A DNA stretch of 64,000 bases from Chromatocurvus sp964613795 (lineage in GTDB: Bacteria > Pseudomonadota > Gammaproteobacteria > Pseudomonadales > Halieaceae). Shown piece by piece: positions 19,506-29,742 of this stretch. The notes beneath the pieces are model-generated. The model was not told where the DNA came from. It made no database searches and worked only from the letters and a program-made list of their open reading frames with translations. Location: positions 1 to 64,000 of the forward strand of contig CAZTJR010000012.1 of the NCBI GenBank assembly GCA_964613795.1. The letters run 5' to 3'. Positions within the stretch are counted from its first letter, which is position 1; every line of letters starts with the position of its first letter. Made by a program: the position numbers and the translations under genes.

Positions 19506-21773
19506 TCAGCTGATTTGCTTGCTCGCCAGTTGAAAGAACACACCGCCTTGCGCCATGAGCTCTTCGTATGTTCCCTTTTCAACGACGGCCCCCTGGTCCA
19601 TGACGTAAATCCGGTCCGCATTGATGATGGTGCTCAGGCGATGCGCAATCACAATGCGCGTACAGCCGATCTGCTCAAGGCTGCTGCTGACAATCGCCTG
19701 GGTGCGGTTATCCAGGGCGCTGGTGGCCTCGTCGAACAGAATGTAGGCCGGCCTTCTCGCGAGCGCGCGGGCGATAATCAGGCGCTGTCGCTGCCCGCCG
19801 GACAAGGTGGTGGCCCCTTCACTCAGCACCGTGTGCATCTGCATGGGCATTTTGCGGATATCGTCGTCCATTCCCGCGAGCCGTGCCGCTTCCCAGGCCT
19901 CTTCGGGAGTGATGCCGGTGCCGGCGGCAATATTGTCGAACAGGCTACCGGGGAGCAGCTGACTGTCCTGGAGCACGACGCCGAATTGACGGCGCACGAG
20001 GCGCCGGTTCAGACCGGCAAAATCCTTGTCATCGAAAAAGATCGCGCCTCGCTCTGCCTCATCAAAGCCGAGAATCAGTCGGATGAGAGAGGATTTTCCG
20101 GCGCCCGAGGGTCCCACGATGGCGATAAACTCACCGGGCTGTGCCGTCAATGAGGCCCCCTGCAGCGCCAGCGGCGCATCGGGCGCGTAGCGAAAATCGA
20201 CATCGGCAATTTCCAGCTTGCCGTTGAGCTCTCCCGGGGCGGCGCCCTCATCCTGAAGCTCGGGAGCCTGGGCCATGAATTCGTTGACCGCGGCAAAGTG
20301 AGGGCGCACCCCGACAAGCTGCAGATAGGCATCAGAGATCGATTTAACCGCCGTCAGAAACTGGGTCGCCGCCATAAAGAAAGCGAGAAACAGTGCTGGA
20401 GGCATGACTTCACGCAAGGGCGTGACATCCAGTTCCTGCCAGCTGGTCGGCGTCTTGAAAACGGCCAGCAATAACTTGGATTCCTGCGCTATCATGAAAA
20501 CCAGCAGTAGCAGCAGGAGTGCGGGCATCATGCTCTGCAGCACAATGCCGTAGGCACGCCACCGGGCAACGCTTCGGGTCTGTCGTGAAAACCGCAGATA
20601 AGTCGGCGTCCAGAGCGCGAAGGCTGATCGCTCGGCGGCTGCCGCCCTGAGTTTGCTGATACCGCCGAGCAGCTGAAAGGTCATCGCCCGCAGCGCTGAT
20701 TCACTGGCGATGGTGTCGCTAGTGTGTGCGGCAATCTGGCGCCCGATAACACTGTTGCCCAGCGCGTATATGCCCGCCAGCAGTATTACGGGGATCGCCA
20801 GCTTGTGCTGGTAGTGCAGCATCAGACCCAGGCTTGCAAAGGCCATGGCGACACTGGCCGCGGAGTTCACCAGTGCCGACGAAAGCATGCTTCGAATGGC
20901 GTCCACCGACTGCACTTTTACGCTGAGTTCACCGGTCGGTACGCGGCGAAAAAAGGACACCGGCAGCCGCAGCAGGTGGGACCAGACCGCTGCCTGGCCC
21001 CGCGAATCGAACGCGGTTTCCAGGCGGATAACGGAAAGCGAGGCGAGGAGCTTCAGCAAGGCGATACCGATGGCTGCAACGATCATGGCGATGGCGATCG
21101 CCGGCAGCTGTGACGTCTCATTGAAAGGAATCACGGTGCCCACCAGATATTTCGTGACCACGGGCGGCAGGAGGCCGAGCAGACTGCCGCACAGGAGAAG
21201 CAGCGGTATCAGATAGAATGATCGGGTATGCCGCCAGAGCGCCAGTTTGATAAACGCGGCCGTTGAGCCGACATCAGCGGGCAGTGGCGGGTAGATGACA
21301 TAGGCCTCAGCCCCCAGCTGCTGAGCCAGTTCTGCGTCTACCGGGCGGCCACTGTCTGTGCTGCTGTATAGGTCGAAGCCCGTTTCGTTCCGGGGCACGA
21401 GCGTTGCATAATCGTCGCCCGTCGGCACAATCAGGCAGAAGTTGGCCTGCCTGTACCACTGGGCGTCCAGCTTGATTTTGCGGCAGCGCATCTGCTGTTG
21501 CTCTGCCAGCTCTGTCATGCGCTGATCAAGCGGTTGCAGGTCCGGCGGCGGCAGGGCCTTCCTCGGAGACAGGTGATAGGCCGAAGCCGCCCGAGCGATG
21601 GCGCTGGCAAGCGGGTCGGTCTCGTCAATCTGTGCCGTCAGTCTGTGACCTGTTGCGGCTTCCACAAAGCCGTTCAACGCCCGCGAAAAACGCTGTGAAT
21701 CCAGATGGTGCTTTTCCCGTAAGCTGCCGTCGCGGTCCCAGTCCCCGATATTTTTTTCCTGCACGGCGCTCAT
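19506..21773 (-). CDS. NHLM-type bacteriocin export ABC transporter (no peptidase domain)
   Basis: This 755-residue half-transporter matches the second ABC protein of NHLP-leader RiPP systems. It has a long N-terminal cytoplasmic region (about 190 residues) without a C39 catalytic Cys, an ABC exporter membrane domain (about 200-480), and an ATPase domain. The ATPase shows Walker A GPSGAGKSSL (about 552), signature LSGGQRQR (about 656), Walker B YILFDEATSALD and the switch histidine in IVIAHRLST. Its start overlaps the stop of the peptidase-containing transporter by four bases (ATGA). The two probably form a heterodimer, or a paired system, moving processed peptide into the HlyD-TolC conduit. 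The N-terminal region may recognise cargo. Confidence 0.9.
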   Translation of the reverse strand: MSAVQEKNIGDWDRDGSLREKHHLDSQRFSRALNGFVEAATGHRLTAQIDETDPLASAIARAASAYHLSPRKALPPPDLQPLDQRMTELAEQQQMRCRKIKLDAQWYRQANFCLIVPTGDDYATLVPRNETGFDLYSSTDSGRPVDAELAQQLGAEAYVIYPPLPADVGSTAAFIKLALWRHTRSFYLIPLLLLCGSLLGLLPPVVTKYLVGTVIPFNETSQLPAIAIAMIVAAIGIALLKLLASLSVIRLETAFDSRGQAAVWSHLLRLPVSFFRRVPTGELSVKVQSVDAIRSMLSSALVNSAASVAMAFASLGLMLHYQHKLAIPVILLAGIYALGNSVIGRQIAAHTSDTIASESALRAMTFQLLGGISKLRAAAAERSAFALWTPTYLRFSRQTRSVARWRAYGIVLQSMMPALLLLLLVFMIAQESKLLLAVFKTPTSWQELDVTPLREVMPPALFLAFFMAATQFLTAVKSISDAYLQLVGVRPHFAAVNEFMAQAPELQDEGAAPGELNGKLEIADVDFRYAPDAPLALQGASLTAQPGEFIAIVGPSGAGKSSLIRLILGFDEAERGAIFFDDKDFAGLNRRLVRRQFGVVLQDSQLLPGSLFDNIAAGTGITPEEAWEAARLAGMDDDIRKMPMQMHTVLSEGATTLSGGQRQRLIIARALARRPAYILFDEATSALDNRTQAIVSSSLEQIGCTRIVIAHRLSTIINADRIYVMDQGAVVEKGTYEELMAQGGVFFQLASKQIS

Positions 21774-23959
21774 GCCGCTGCCTCCTCACCCACCAGGGCG
21801 TGATAATGGCCACGGGCAGCGAGTAGTTCTGTATGCGTCCCGCGTTCGACCACTTTGCCGCTATCCATGACGATGATTTCATCGGCATCGCGCACCGCGC
21901 TGAGACGATGCGCAATGACCAGGCAGGAGCAGCCGCGCTGCCGGATACGCCGGTAAATCTGCGCCTCGGTCACCGCGTCCAGCGCTGCTGTGGCCTCGTC
22001 CAGGACCAGAAAGCGCGGATTGCGCACCAATGCCCGGGCGATATTCAGTCGCTGTTTCTGACCACCGCTGAGATTGCCGCGCTCATCGATGAATGAACGA
22101 TAGCCCCCGGCCCGTGACGCAATCACGTCATGTATGGCGGCATCGCGCGCTGCCGCGATCACCGCTTCATCCGCTATGGCCTCGTCCCAGAGCGTAATAT
22201 TGTCCCTGACCGTGCCGGAAAAGAGGCCGGTTTCCTGTTCCACATAGCCGACCTCGCTGGCAAACAGTTCGCGCGGTATCTCCGTGATGCGGCGGCCCTG
22301 GAACAAAACGACGCCTGCATCCGTCGGGTAGAAACCCATCACCAGCTTCGCGAGGGTCGATTTGCCGCTGCCTGACCCACCGACTACAGCGGTCCAGCGC
22401 CCCGGCGCGATGTTCAGGTGGAGGTCTTCGATAAAAGGCGGCTCCAGAGGTGAGTATGCGAAGCTGAGGCCGCGCAGTTCCACATCAAGCCCCGGTGCCG
22501 TGTCATCCCAGGAAAACTCCTTCTCGGCCTCCTCCAGCAGCAGCTGTCCGTCCCCCCAGGTCTGATCCAGCGGGTACTTCTCGAGATCCTCGATGCGGCT
22601 GATATCCGCCTTGATCTCCTGCAGTTTGCCGCTGAAGGCCACTAACTGCTCTACCGGCGAGAAAAACAGGCCGGCCAGGGTCTGGTAGGCCACGAGACTG
22701 CCGATCGTCATTCTGCCGTCAATGACCAGCAGGGCGCCGAAAAGAAGAATCAAGGCCTCTGTCAGCTTGCGGATCAGCGCAGGGGCCGTGTCCAGGTAGC
22801 GGCTGTATTCACTGAGTTCCTGCTGGCTGTTGACCTGGTTGGCATGGTGCCCGGCCCAGGTGCGGAAAAAGTCGCCCTCGGTGCCGGTGGCTTTCAGGCT
22901 CTCAATAGCCTGAATGCCTGCCAGCCCTGTTGCTGTCGCCCGCGCCGATTGCGCAGCCATCGACAGACTCTTGTCCATGCGCTTGCGCTGTACGGCGGCG
23001 ACCGCGATGGCGTTCACAGAGGTCAGCAACAAGACGCCTAGACTGAGCCGCCAGCTGATACTGAGCATGACCCCGAAATAGAAAACAATCATTGCGCCAT
23101 TGGCAAGGTTGGTGGCGAGATGCCCGGACAGCAGCTCCGATACCCGTGCCAGGCCCGAAAGGCGCGAAATGACATCACCCACATAGCGTTGTGCGTAAAA
23201 GCTGACCGGGAGACGCAGGGCGTGCCAGAAGAATTGCGCTCCGGCCTGCAGCGACAGCTTGTTCTGCAGCAGCACCAGAAAACGCTGCTGCATCGCGTTG
23301 AGCACGGCGATGAAGATCGCCGTCAGCGCCAGGCCTGCCAGTACCTGTAGAAACCAGTCCACATAACCGCGTCCGAGAATGTCATCGACAAAGGCACGCT
23401 GCAGGCCGGGCAAGGCGAGCCCGGGGAGGACGATAAAGGCAGCAAACAGGCCGATCAGGCCAACGACGTTCTTGCTTCCCCGCAAACGCACCATCAGGCT
23501 CTGCAGCAGGGACAGCGGCTGGCCGCCTGGTTGGAAGTTATCGCCCGGCGTCAGCTCCAGAACGACGCCGGTGAAATTGTCGTCAAACTCTTTGAGGGAC
23601 ACGGTACGTGGCCCCACGGCGGGATCATTCAGGTAAACCGTGTCGCCGGCAAAGCCCTCGACCACAAGAAAGTGGTTGAAACTCCAGAAGACGATGGCGG
23701 GTGCCTGAAGCGACTGTACATACGCCACCTCGGCGCGTTTCGCCACCACGTCGAAGCCATAGCGGCGTGCCGCTTTGACGAGGTTGCTCGCCTTGCTGCC
23801 ATCGCGGGACACACCACAGGTAAGACGCAGCGTTTCCAGGGGCACCCAGTAGCCAAAGTGCGCCATAATGATGGCGAGTGCAGCCGCCCCACACTCAACG
23901 GCTTCCATCTGCAGAATCGTTGGCGTGCGAGGCGGCCTCTTTCTGAAAAATCCTGGCAT
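21770..23959 (-). CDS. Peptidase C39-containing bacteriocin ABC exporter
   Basis: The 729-residue exporter removes the leader at the double-Gly site and pumps the mature peptide across the inner membrane. The N-terminal C39 domain has the complete triad: Cys23 (QMEAVECGAAAL), His96 (WSFNHFLVVEG) and Asp112 (VYLNDPAVG). Membrane helices span about 165-440. The ATPase domain shows GGSGSGKSTLAKLVMGFYP, NLSGGQKQRLNIARAL and FLVLDEATAALD. Both precursors of this operon end their leaders in GG, the site expected for this peptidase. It corresponds to the first ABC protein of NHLM systems. The ATG at 23959 has GGAG upstream and lies 21 bp after hlyD-like. Confidence 0.93.
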   Translation of the reverse strand: MPGFFRKRPPRTPTILQMEAVECGAAALAIIMAHFGYWVPLETLRLTCGVSRDGSKASNLVKAARRYGFDVVAKRAEVAYVQSLQAPAIVFWSFNHFLVVEGFAGDTVYLNDPAVGPRTVSLKEFDDNFTGVVLELTPGDNFQPGGQPLSLLQSLMVRLRGSKNVVGLIGLFAAFIVLPGLALPGLQRAFVDDILGRGYVDWFLQVLAGLALTAIFIAVLNAMQQRFLVLLQNKLSLQAGAQFFWHALRLPVSFYAQRYVGDVISRLSGLARVSELLSGHLATNLANGAMIVFYFGVMLSISWRLSLGVLLLTSVNAIAVAAVQRKRMDKSLSMAAQSARATATGLAGIQAIESLKATGTEGDFFRTWAGHHANQVNSQQELSEYSRYLDTAPALIRKLTEALILLFGALLVIDGRMTIGSLVAYQTLAGLFFSPVEQLVAFSGKLQEIKADISRIEDLEKYPLDQTWGDGQLLLEEAEKEFSWDDTAPGLDVELRGLSFAYSPLEPPFIEDLHLNIAPGRWTAVVGGSGSGKSTLAKLVMGFYPTDAGVVLFQGRRITEIPRELFASEVGYVEQETGLFSGTVRDNITLWDEAIADEAVIAAARDAAIHDVIASRAGGYRSFIDERGNLSGGQKQRLNIARALVRNPRFLVLDEATAALDAVTEAQIYRRIRQRGCSCLVIAHRLSAVRDADEIIVMDSGKVVERGTHTELLAARGHYHALVGEEAAA

Positions 23960-23980
23960 GCTGTCTCCGTCGCTTTTTTG

Positions 23981-25246
23981 TCAGCCCGCGCTGGCCGGGC
24001 GCTCTGGCATGAGCGGAGCGATATAGTTGATAGGTGGTATGTTGGCGACTTTCACCGAGACCGCCGCCTGATAGTCTGCGCCGATTTTGCCGGGATACCC
24101 GGCCCCGGAGGTCCAGCGAAAGCCGGATGGGGTTGAGGGGTCTGCAAGCAGGCGGATACTGACTGACACCACGGGTCCAGCGGCGGTCAGGAAGCCGCTC
24201 AAGGTGGCGTCACCGAAAATCTCCGCCAGTTCCGAGGCGCTCGTGGGCACCAGGCCGACCGTGTCCACCACGCCCACGGCGCTGCCGTAGACTTCGGGCT
24301 GAATGGCCGTAAAAGCGACCAGGGCCTGCATGCCGGGCTGCACTTTTTTCGCGTCAGACAGTTTCATGAAGGCCTCGACATGCAGCGCGCCGGCCGCATT
24401 GCCGGCGGTGACGATTCGCGCGAGCTCCTCGCCGGGCTGGACAGAGACGCCGGGAGAGACAGTCAGTACCCCGACGTTTCCGGCAGAAGGCGTAAGGATT
24501 TTCGTGGCTGCTTCAAAGCGCCGCTGAAGTCGCGCCAGTTCATCTTTCTGTGCATCAAAACGTGCCTGCGCCTGGAGCGTACTGAGCGCCTCGTTGCGGC
24601 GAAAGTCCGCCAGTGTCTGTTTCGCATCGACCAGTGCCTGCTCCAGGCTGCCGAGGCGCGTATTCAGCTCGTCTACGCGCACCAGTGCCTGTGCGAGGTT
24701 TGAGCGATTGATCAGCTGTTGCTGAAATTGCTCTTCCGCCAGCGTCGCAGAGGTGCGTGCCAATGCCAGTTCCTTCTCCACCCGCGTGATGCGATCGCGT
24801 GTCTGCTGGATTTTGCTCTTGTACAGTGCTTCCTGCTCTGCGATGGAGCTGGCGCTATCGTCAAGACGGCTCTCGAGCACCTGGCGCGCCCGATCGACTT
24901 CGGCGATTTTACTGTTGAGCGTCGCCTCGAGTTCGGGTGCGTCCACCTCGAGCAGCAGATCTCCCGCCGATACGCTTTCCCCGGGTCTGACAAGGACGCG
25001 CGTGACCACCCCCTGTGCTTCGGCGCGCAGCATATCAAGGCCGCTGTCGCTGAATTGTGACAAGCCAATGCCCGTCGTTTTTCGAGGTATGTCGCCTAGA
25101 AAAAGCCAGGCGACCAGAAGCGCGCAGACCACTGCAATGAAGCGGGTAGCCCAGCGACTTTTGCTGTCTATCAGCTGGACCGCCTCATTGAGCTGCTCTG
25201 GCGCCGCCATTTTCTGCAGTGCCTTTTGCCGGTATATCTGGACCAT
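23981..25246 (-). CDS. HlyD-family periplasmic adaptor of the bacteriocin exporter
   Basis: The 421-residue membrane fusion protein bridges the inner-membrane exporter and TolC. It has one N-terminal membrane helix (FIAVVCALLVAWLFLG, about 36-53), a lipoyl-type half-motif (VTRVLVRPGESVSAGDLLLE), a long coiled-coil hairpin (about 110-235), the second half-motif (VGVLTVSPGVSVQPGEELARI) and a beta-barrel domain. Its length and layout fit the NHLM bacteriocin system secretion protein family. The start has GAGGAG ten bases upstream. It lies between the tolC-like and exporter genes, completing a type I secretion tripartite system. Confidence 0.9.
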   Translation of the reverse strand: MVQIYRQKALQKMAAPEQLNEAVQLIDSKSRWATRFIAVVCALLVAWLFLGDIPRKTTGIGLSQFSDSGLDMLRAEAQGVVTRVLVRPGESVSAGDLLLEVDAPELEATLNSKIAEVDRARQVLESRLDDSASSIAEQEALYKSKIQQTRDRITRVEKELALARTSATLAEEQFQQQLINRSNLAQALVRVDELNTRLGSLEQALVDAKQTLADFRRNEALSTLQAQARFDAQKDELARLQRRFEAATKILTPSAGNVGVLTVSPGVSVQPGEELARIVTAGNAAGALHVEAFMKLSDAKKVQPGMQALVAFTAIQPEVYGSAVGVVDTVGLVPTSASELAEIFGDATLSGFLTAAGPVVSVSIRLLADPSTPSGFRWTSGAGYPGKIGADYQAAVSVKVANIPPINYIAPLMPERPASAG

Positions 25247-25267
25247 GCGTGTAATCTCCTCGGCGGG

Positions 25268-26578
25268 CTAGCGGTAGATGCCCAGCAGTGCCAACAGGTT
25301 GACCTGTGCTTCCACCAGGTCGAGCTCTGCCTGCACCAGCAGACTGCGGGCATCAACTTCCCGTTGCAGGCTTTGAGCGAAGTCGAACAGTGTGCGGCTA
25401 CCCGAGACCACCAGTGCCTCCGATTCCGCGACCAGTTGGGTGGCAATGAAAAGCCGTTTGCGGAACAGGTCGCGTCGCTGCTCTGCGGCGCGTAAGGAAT
25501 ACAGGTTGCGGTTGATGTCATTGACGAAATCGCGCTTCGCCTGGACGACCTGATCCATGGCGGCGGACTGGCGCGACGCCGCCGCCGATCTGCGTGCACG
25601 CCGCACGCCATTGTCGAACAGGGGAATCGACACATTCAGCGTGGCACTCACCGAGCCCGACTCCGGCACGCGATACTCGCCGTCAGGTGACAGGGTTTCA
25701 GCAAGCCCGGCCTGGAAATTGCCGCTCACGCTGGGGCCGAATGCAGCGCGGGTGATTTCATAGCGCAGCCTGCCCTCGGCAAGATCCAGCTCGGCAAGCT
25801 GCACCGCGGGATTGTCTTGCCACAGTTGGCTGGTCAGCAGCGAATCCCTCGACAGCGCTGTCTGTTCCCCCAGCACGTCGAGACGCTCGGCGGGGACGGT
25901 CGCGAGGGCATTGGCCGTCTCGTCTACCGTGATCTGGGTCAGATTCCACAGCTGCTCTGCCGCCTGCTCACGCTGGCGCACCAGGCCGACAATTGTGGCC
26001 TCGAGATCCAGGGTGGTTTCCTGAAGGTTCTGCAGCTGGCCCTTGTCGATGGTGCCCGCACCAAGCTGACGCTTAAGCCTGGCTTCCAGCGTCTGCTGTC
26101 GGGTGAGGAGCGCTGAATTCTCAGTGAGTGCATCGTCCAGAACCCCGAGCCGGGCGTAGCCGATGGTCAGTTCGACGTATAAAGACAGAAATTGCTGCGT
26201 ATACGCCACTCTTGCCTGCTCGAGCGCGTTGGCGGCAAGCCGGGTGTTCAGATTGGCGATGCCGCTGTCGAAGATATTCAGTGACGACGTGACCCCCGCG
26301 TTCAGGGCAGAGCGGTCGATGGAAACGGCGTCTGAGCTGCGTAAGGGCGTGTCGGTGCGCGACTGTTCGGCAGAAAGTCCGGCGCGGACATCGGGAGACC
26401 AACGTTCTGAGGCTACCGCATCCGCCGCCAGACGGGCGGCCTCCACCTGGCGCTCGGCTGCCTGCAGCTGCGCATTGTTATCGAGCAATGCGCGTTCGAG
26501 TTCGGCGAAGGTGACCGCCTGTGCCGGCGATGCCAGGCATGTCAGCAGAATAAGGCAGGCTGTTGATCGGCGCTTCAT
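25268..26578 (-). CDS. TolC-family outer membrane channel
   Basis: From the ATG at 26578 the product is 436 residues with a signal peptide (MKRRSTACLILLTCLASPAQ, cleavage near AQA). The rest shows the duplicated helix-strand architecture of TolC proteins, with heptad-rich helices such as LDLEATIVGLVRQREQ and LNVSIPLFDNGVRRARRSAA, the latter being the recognisable TolC-fold strand IPLFDxG. The frame extends to 26659, but the upstream part is not signal-like and overlaps lanM. It provides the outer-membrane exit for the exporter encoded just downstream. Confidence 0.88.
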   Translation of the reverse strand: MKRRSTACLILLTCLASPAQAVTFAELERALLDNNAQLQAAERQVEAARLAADAVASERWSPDVRAGLSAEQSRTDTPLRSSDAVSIDRSALNAGVTSSLNIFDSGIANLNTRLAANALEQARVAYTQQFLSLYVELTIGYARLGVLDDALTENSALLTRQQTLEARLKRQLGAGTIDKGQLQNLQETTLDLEATIVGLVRQREQAAEQLWNLTQITVDETANALATVPAERLDVLGEQTALSRDSLLTSQLWQDNPAVQLAELDLAEGRLRYEITRAAFGPSVSGNFQAGLAETLSPDGEYRVPESGSVSATLNVSIPLFDNGVRRARRSAAASRQSAAMDQVVQAKRDFVNDINRNLYSLRAAEQRRDLFRKRLFIATQLVAESEALVVSGSRTLFDFAQSLQREVDARSLLVQAELDLVEAQVNLLALLGIYR

Positions 26579-26603
26579 TTTAGGCCCTTGATACGCTCTG
26601 GTG

Positions 26604-29600
26604 TCACGATGGCACCCCGGCTCGCCACCAGAGCCATTGTGCCGCCTGGGCGGGGTCATTCAGTGATAGGTGTGCAAGGCCGATACCGGCGAGCCCCTGA
26701 AACAGCCCGGGGACATCGGGCATGCTCGACCAGCCGAGTCGGTAGGTGTCCCGGGGCAACTGATCGCCAGGTCGGGCGTGCTTGAGCGCGCTTTTGACGC
26801 TGCCACCCTCGGTTGTTTCCAGCGCCAGCGCGCGGCCAAAGTTGCCGCAGCACAAGTGATCGACCGGATTGTCGGGCTGTTTGCGATGGCGGTTGCCGAC
26901 CGCCTGCTGAATGGCGTCCCAGCGGTCAATCAGGGCAGCGTCGCCCGCGGCTGCAAGTGCCACGTTCGCGCCGTGCACAATACCTGGCGCACCGCCACAG
27001 AAAGTCCAGGTTACTCCCGCACCGTCCAATGCCTGCGGATAGCGTGGATCGAGCCAGTTAGCGTGTTCAGCAAGAAATTCGTCTGCAAGCGTATGCAGTG
27101 CGCTGCGCAGCAGGGCGCGTTCGCCGGGCGCAAGGCCTGCCGCTGCATGCGACTTCCCCAAGGCCCAGAGAATGCCCGCTCTGCCGTGCGCGAAACCGGC
27201 CGGCAAGTGCTGCCACGCGGGTGAATGCAGGTAATTGATCAGCCGGGCGCGAATGGCCTTCAGACAGTCTACGTCCCGCACGCTCTGGGGACTCAAGGCC
27301 ATCGCCGCCAGAGCACCGGCAAGGCCGCCGAACAAATCGTGATTGCTGTCGGGCTCGGCGCTCAGGCTCAGCTGCGCCAGCAGCTGGAAACTTGCCTGCG
27401 CTCTGGCATGCAAATGCCGATACGCCGGCATTCCGGCCAGCCGCCCGAGTGTATCGGCGACCGAAGCGACGCCGGTGGCGATGCCGAGTCCCAGCCGCGC
27501 GGCATCGCGCGGGAAGGACGGGTGCGCCACGGTGCTTTCCAGCGTGGCGACGATCCGTTTCAGCATCGCGGCGTGCTGGCTTTGCTGGGTCTGTGCAAAA
27601 AGAGCCGCGTAGAAAACGGCCATGCCACTGATGCCATCAAACAGACGAACGCCCAGTGGCTGGACCTGCCAGCGCTGCAGGCGATCCTGATAGATCACCG
27701 ACACCCAGTTGACCGAGCCATCCTCTGCGCAGAATGCCGAGGTCGTCAGGCGCTGCGCGATTGCTTCGGCCGACTGCGAGTGCGTGGCACTGATATGGCT
27801 GTCAGGTGTCTGTGGGGCCGTCGTAGTCGCCGTGCGCCCGGCAGCCATATGTTCATCAGACGCCAGGGCAAAGCTGGTGCGCAGCAATTGTGTCTGCAGT
27901 GTTATCTGCCGTGGCCCAAGTCCCTGCAAGCGAGACGTGGCAAACTCGATACCAGAGCATTCGAAAAAGCCGTCAAGCGCCAATGAATCTGCTGTCTCTA
28001 GGCTGCTTTTAGCGGCATGCATGGTGAATATCGGCACATCCCGCGCCATGAGCTGTGTGCGCTCCGAGTCCAGTAGCGCAAGCGGCGGATAATCGGCCCC
28101 GGGATGGCTATAGCGGGGTCGCGCCAGTCGCTCCAGCGTCAGAAAGCTCTCATAGGCAGAGCCCAGGGCGGCTGGTTCATGCAGGTTCTGCAAGGTGCGC
28201 AGGTAGATCGCTGTACTGCGGAAAATAAAGCGCAGGGGCATGTCCTGCGGCGTATTGCTATCGAGCCAGGCCTGAAGCTGTGTTTTTCGTGCTGAGGCCC
28301 GCTGCATGAGGTCGGTGAAACCAGCGACGACCGGGTCGACGTGCGCCGCCGCGCTGATGGACTTCCCGTCCACGACAGGCAGATTACCCAGGCTTGTGCG
28401 GCCCTTGCCCGGTCGACGGACCAGCTTTTGACGGTCGGTGTTCAGGTTGAGCCATATGCGCTGATTGATGTCGGGCGGCTGTGTGCCGCCGGTCAGACCG
28501 CCAACGTCGAGGGGCTGCCCGGCCGCGGTCAGATTCCACCAGGGCAGAAGGCCTGTACGGATAATCGAATCGGTAAAGAGCGTCCTGTTCACGGACACAG
28601 ACGCACTGTCCATCCCATCCACTGCGACCGGCGGGTGAAACAGGGTCTCGGCGTCGATCAGCACCGGCCCATTCTGGCTGGCGATGAGGTTCTCGACGTG
28701 CACGTCGGTGCCCCCGACAAGGTAGAGTGCGCCGAGCAAAGCGCCGGCGTGCTCAAAATAGGCGTGAAGCTCCGTTTCTGCCGCGAAGCTGTGGACCCGG
28801 ACACCGCGAACCCAGCCATAATCACCCCTGTTCAGCGCGTCAACGCGTGTGAATGTTCCGGGATCTGCGCAATCGCATGTCTCCAGGAACGCGGTATAGC
28901 GGGCAAAGAACACCTCAGCAGCGAGAGGCTTGGGCTTGTAATAAATGTCGCCTTCAGGGAATACCATGCCAATCACCGTCTTGCCGCCGTCATGGGCGTC
29001 AGAGAGTCCGAGTGATAAAGCCGTGAGGCGTTCGGGGCGGAAAAACGACCAGCGCTCGCTCAGGGCGTCCTGGTCTTCCCGCAGGCGCAGGGCAAATGAG
29101 CGGGTATTGACGACCCATCGTGCGCAGGCGGTGGCAAGGTGCTTCATTGCCATCGGGTAGCGGTAAAAGAACGCTGCCATGCCATCGGACATCTGAGCCC
29201 GGTAGAACGTTTCAAGGCGCGTCTGGCTGTCGGCGTCGAGCCCGGGCATTACCCGCAGACTGAACACGTTGTAGTCGGCCTGGAGGGCACAAGAAACAAT
29301 AGCGGCGATATCGCCTGCCAGGGCCCCGCGTAGTGCATCCCACGCGGTTACAGGTAATGCCCTGGTGGCAGGGCATGCCCGCAGCGCCTGGCTCGCGGCC
29401 TCCACCCAGACCTGGACGATGGCAGCAAAGGGCAGCGGAAACGATGCAGCGGCAAAGGGCCGATCCCAGTCGACGCGCTGGTACAGCTGCAGAAATCCGC
29501 TCACCCAGGGCAGCGTCAGCACCCGTTCCGTGGGCGCCTGCAGGCAGAGCAGTTCCTCAGGGACAGTTATGCCGATGTCATGTAGCCGGGCATCGAGCGC

Positions 29601-29708
29601 CTGTTGGCCGCCGAGTGCCTGGGCCCAGGCGCTCACCCGCCGCGGGTGCGCGTTATCGTCAGGCGGGACCGGCGTGCCGCCATGCTCGCGATGCTCCAGC
29701 GGCGTCAT
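26604..29708 (-). CDS. lanM: Class II lanthipeptide synthetase LanM with CCG zinc site
   Basis: LanM phosphorylates and dehydrates Ser/Thr and then adds Cys thiols to make (methyl)lanthionine rings. The N-terminal half is the dehydratase (DUF4135). GDIYYKPKPLAAEVFF provides a kinase-like lysine, GGTDVHVENLIASQNGPVLIDAETLF the catalytic loop and metal-binding region. The C-terminal LanC-like cyclase has zinc ligands in FCGGAPGIVHG (Cys904) and LCCGNFGRA (Cys953, Cys954). The usual CHG is replaced by CCG, as in ProcM, whose class is known for relaxed substrate use. The start is uncertain: the frame opens at 29846, with ATGs at 29789 and 29708. The last avoids overlap with the upstream gene and gives 1034 residues. 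Confidence 0.93.
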   Translation of the reverse strand: MTPLEHREHGGTPVPPDDNAHPRRVSAWAQALGGQQALDARLHDIGITVPEELLCLQAPTERVLTLPWVSGFLQLYQRVDWDRPFAAASFPLPFAAIVQVWVEAASQALRACPATRALPVTAWDALRGALAGDIAAIVSCALQADYNVFSLRVMPGLDADSQTRLETFYRAQMSDGMAAFFYRYPMAMKHLATACARWVVNTRSFALRLREDQDALSERWSFFRPERLTALSLGLSDAHDGGKTVIGMVFPEGDIYYKPKPLAAEVFFARYTAFLETCDCADPGTFTRVDALNRGDYGWVRGVRVHSFAAETELHAYFEHAGALLGALYLVGGTDVHVENLIASQNGPVLIDAETLFHPPVAVDGMDSASVSVNRTLFTDSIIRTGLLPWWNLTAAGQPLDVGGLTGGTQPPDINQRIWLNLNTDRQKLVRRPGKGRTSLGNLPVVDGKSISAAAHVDPVVAGFTDLMQRASARKTQLQAWLDSNTPQDMPLRFIFRSTAIYLRTLQNLHEPAALGSAYESFLTLERLARPRYSHPGADYPPLALLDSERTQLMARDVPIFTMHAAKSSLETADSLALDGFFECSGIEFATSRLQGLGPRQITLQTQLLRTSFALASDEHMAAGRTATTTAPQTPDSHISATHSQSAEAIAQRLTTSAFCAEDGSVNWVSVIYQDRLQRWQVQPLGVRLFDGISGMAVFYAALFAQTQQSQHAAMLKRIVATLESTVAHPSFPRDAARLGLGIATGVASVADTLGRLAGMPAYRHLHARAQASFQLLAQLSLSAEPDSNHDLFGGLAGALAAMALSPQSVRDVDCLKAIRARLINYLHSPAWQHLPAGFAHGRAGILWALGKSHAAAGLAPGERALLRSALHTLADEFLAEHANWLDPRYPQALDGAGVTWTFCGGAPGIVHGANVALAAAGDAALIDRWDAIQQAVGNRHRKQPDNPVDHLCCGNFGRALALETTEGGSVKSALKHARPGDQLPRDTYRLGWSSMPDVPGLFQGLAGIGLAHLSLNDPAQAAQWLWWRAGVPS

Positions 29709-29742
29709 AGCGCGACCGGCGATAATGGCGATGTCTGTTTCT

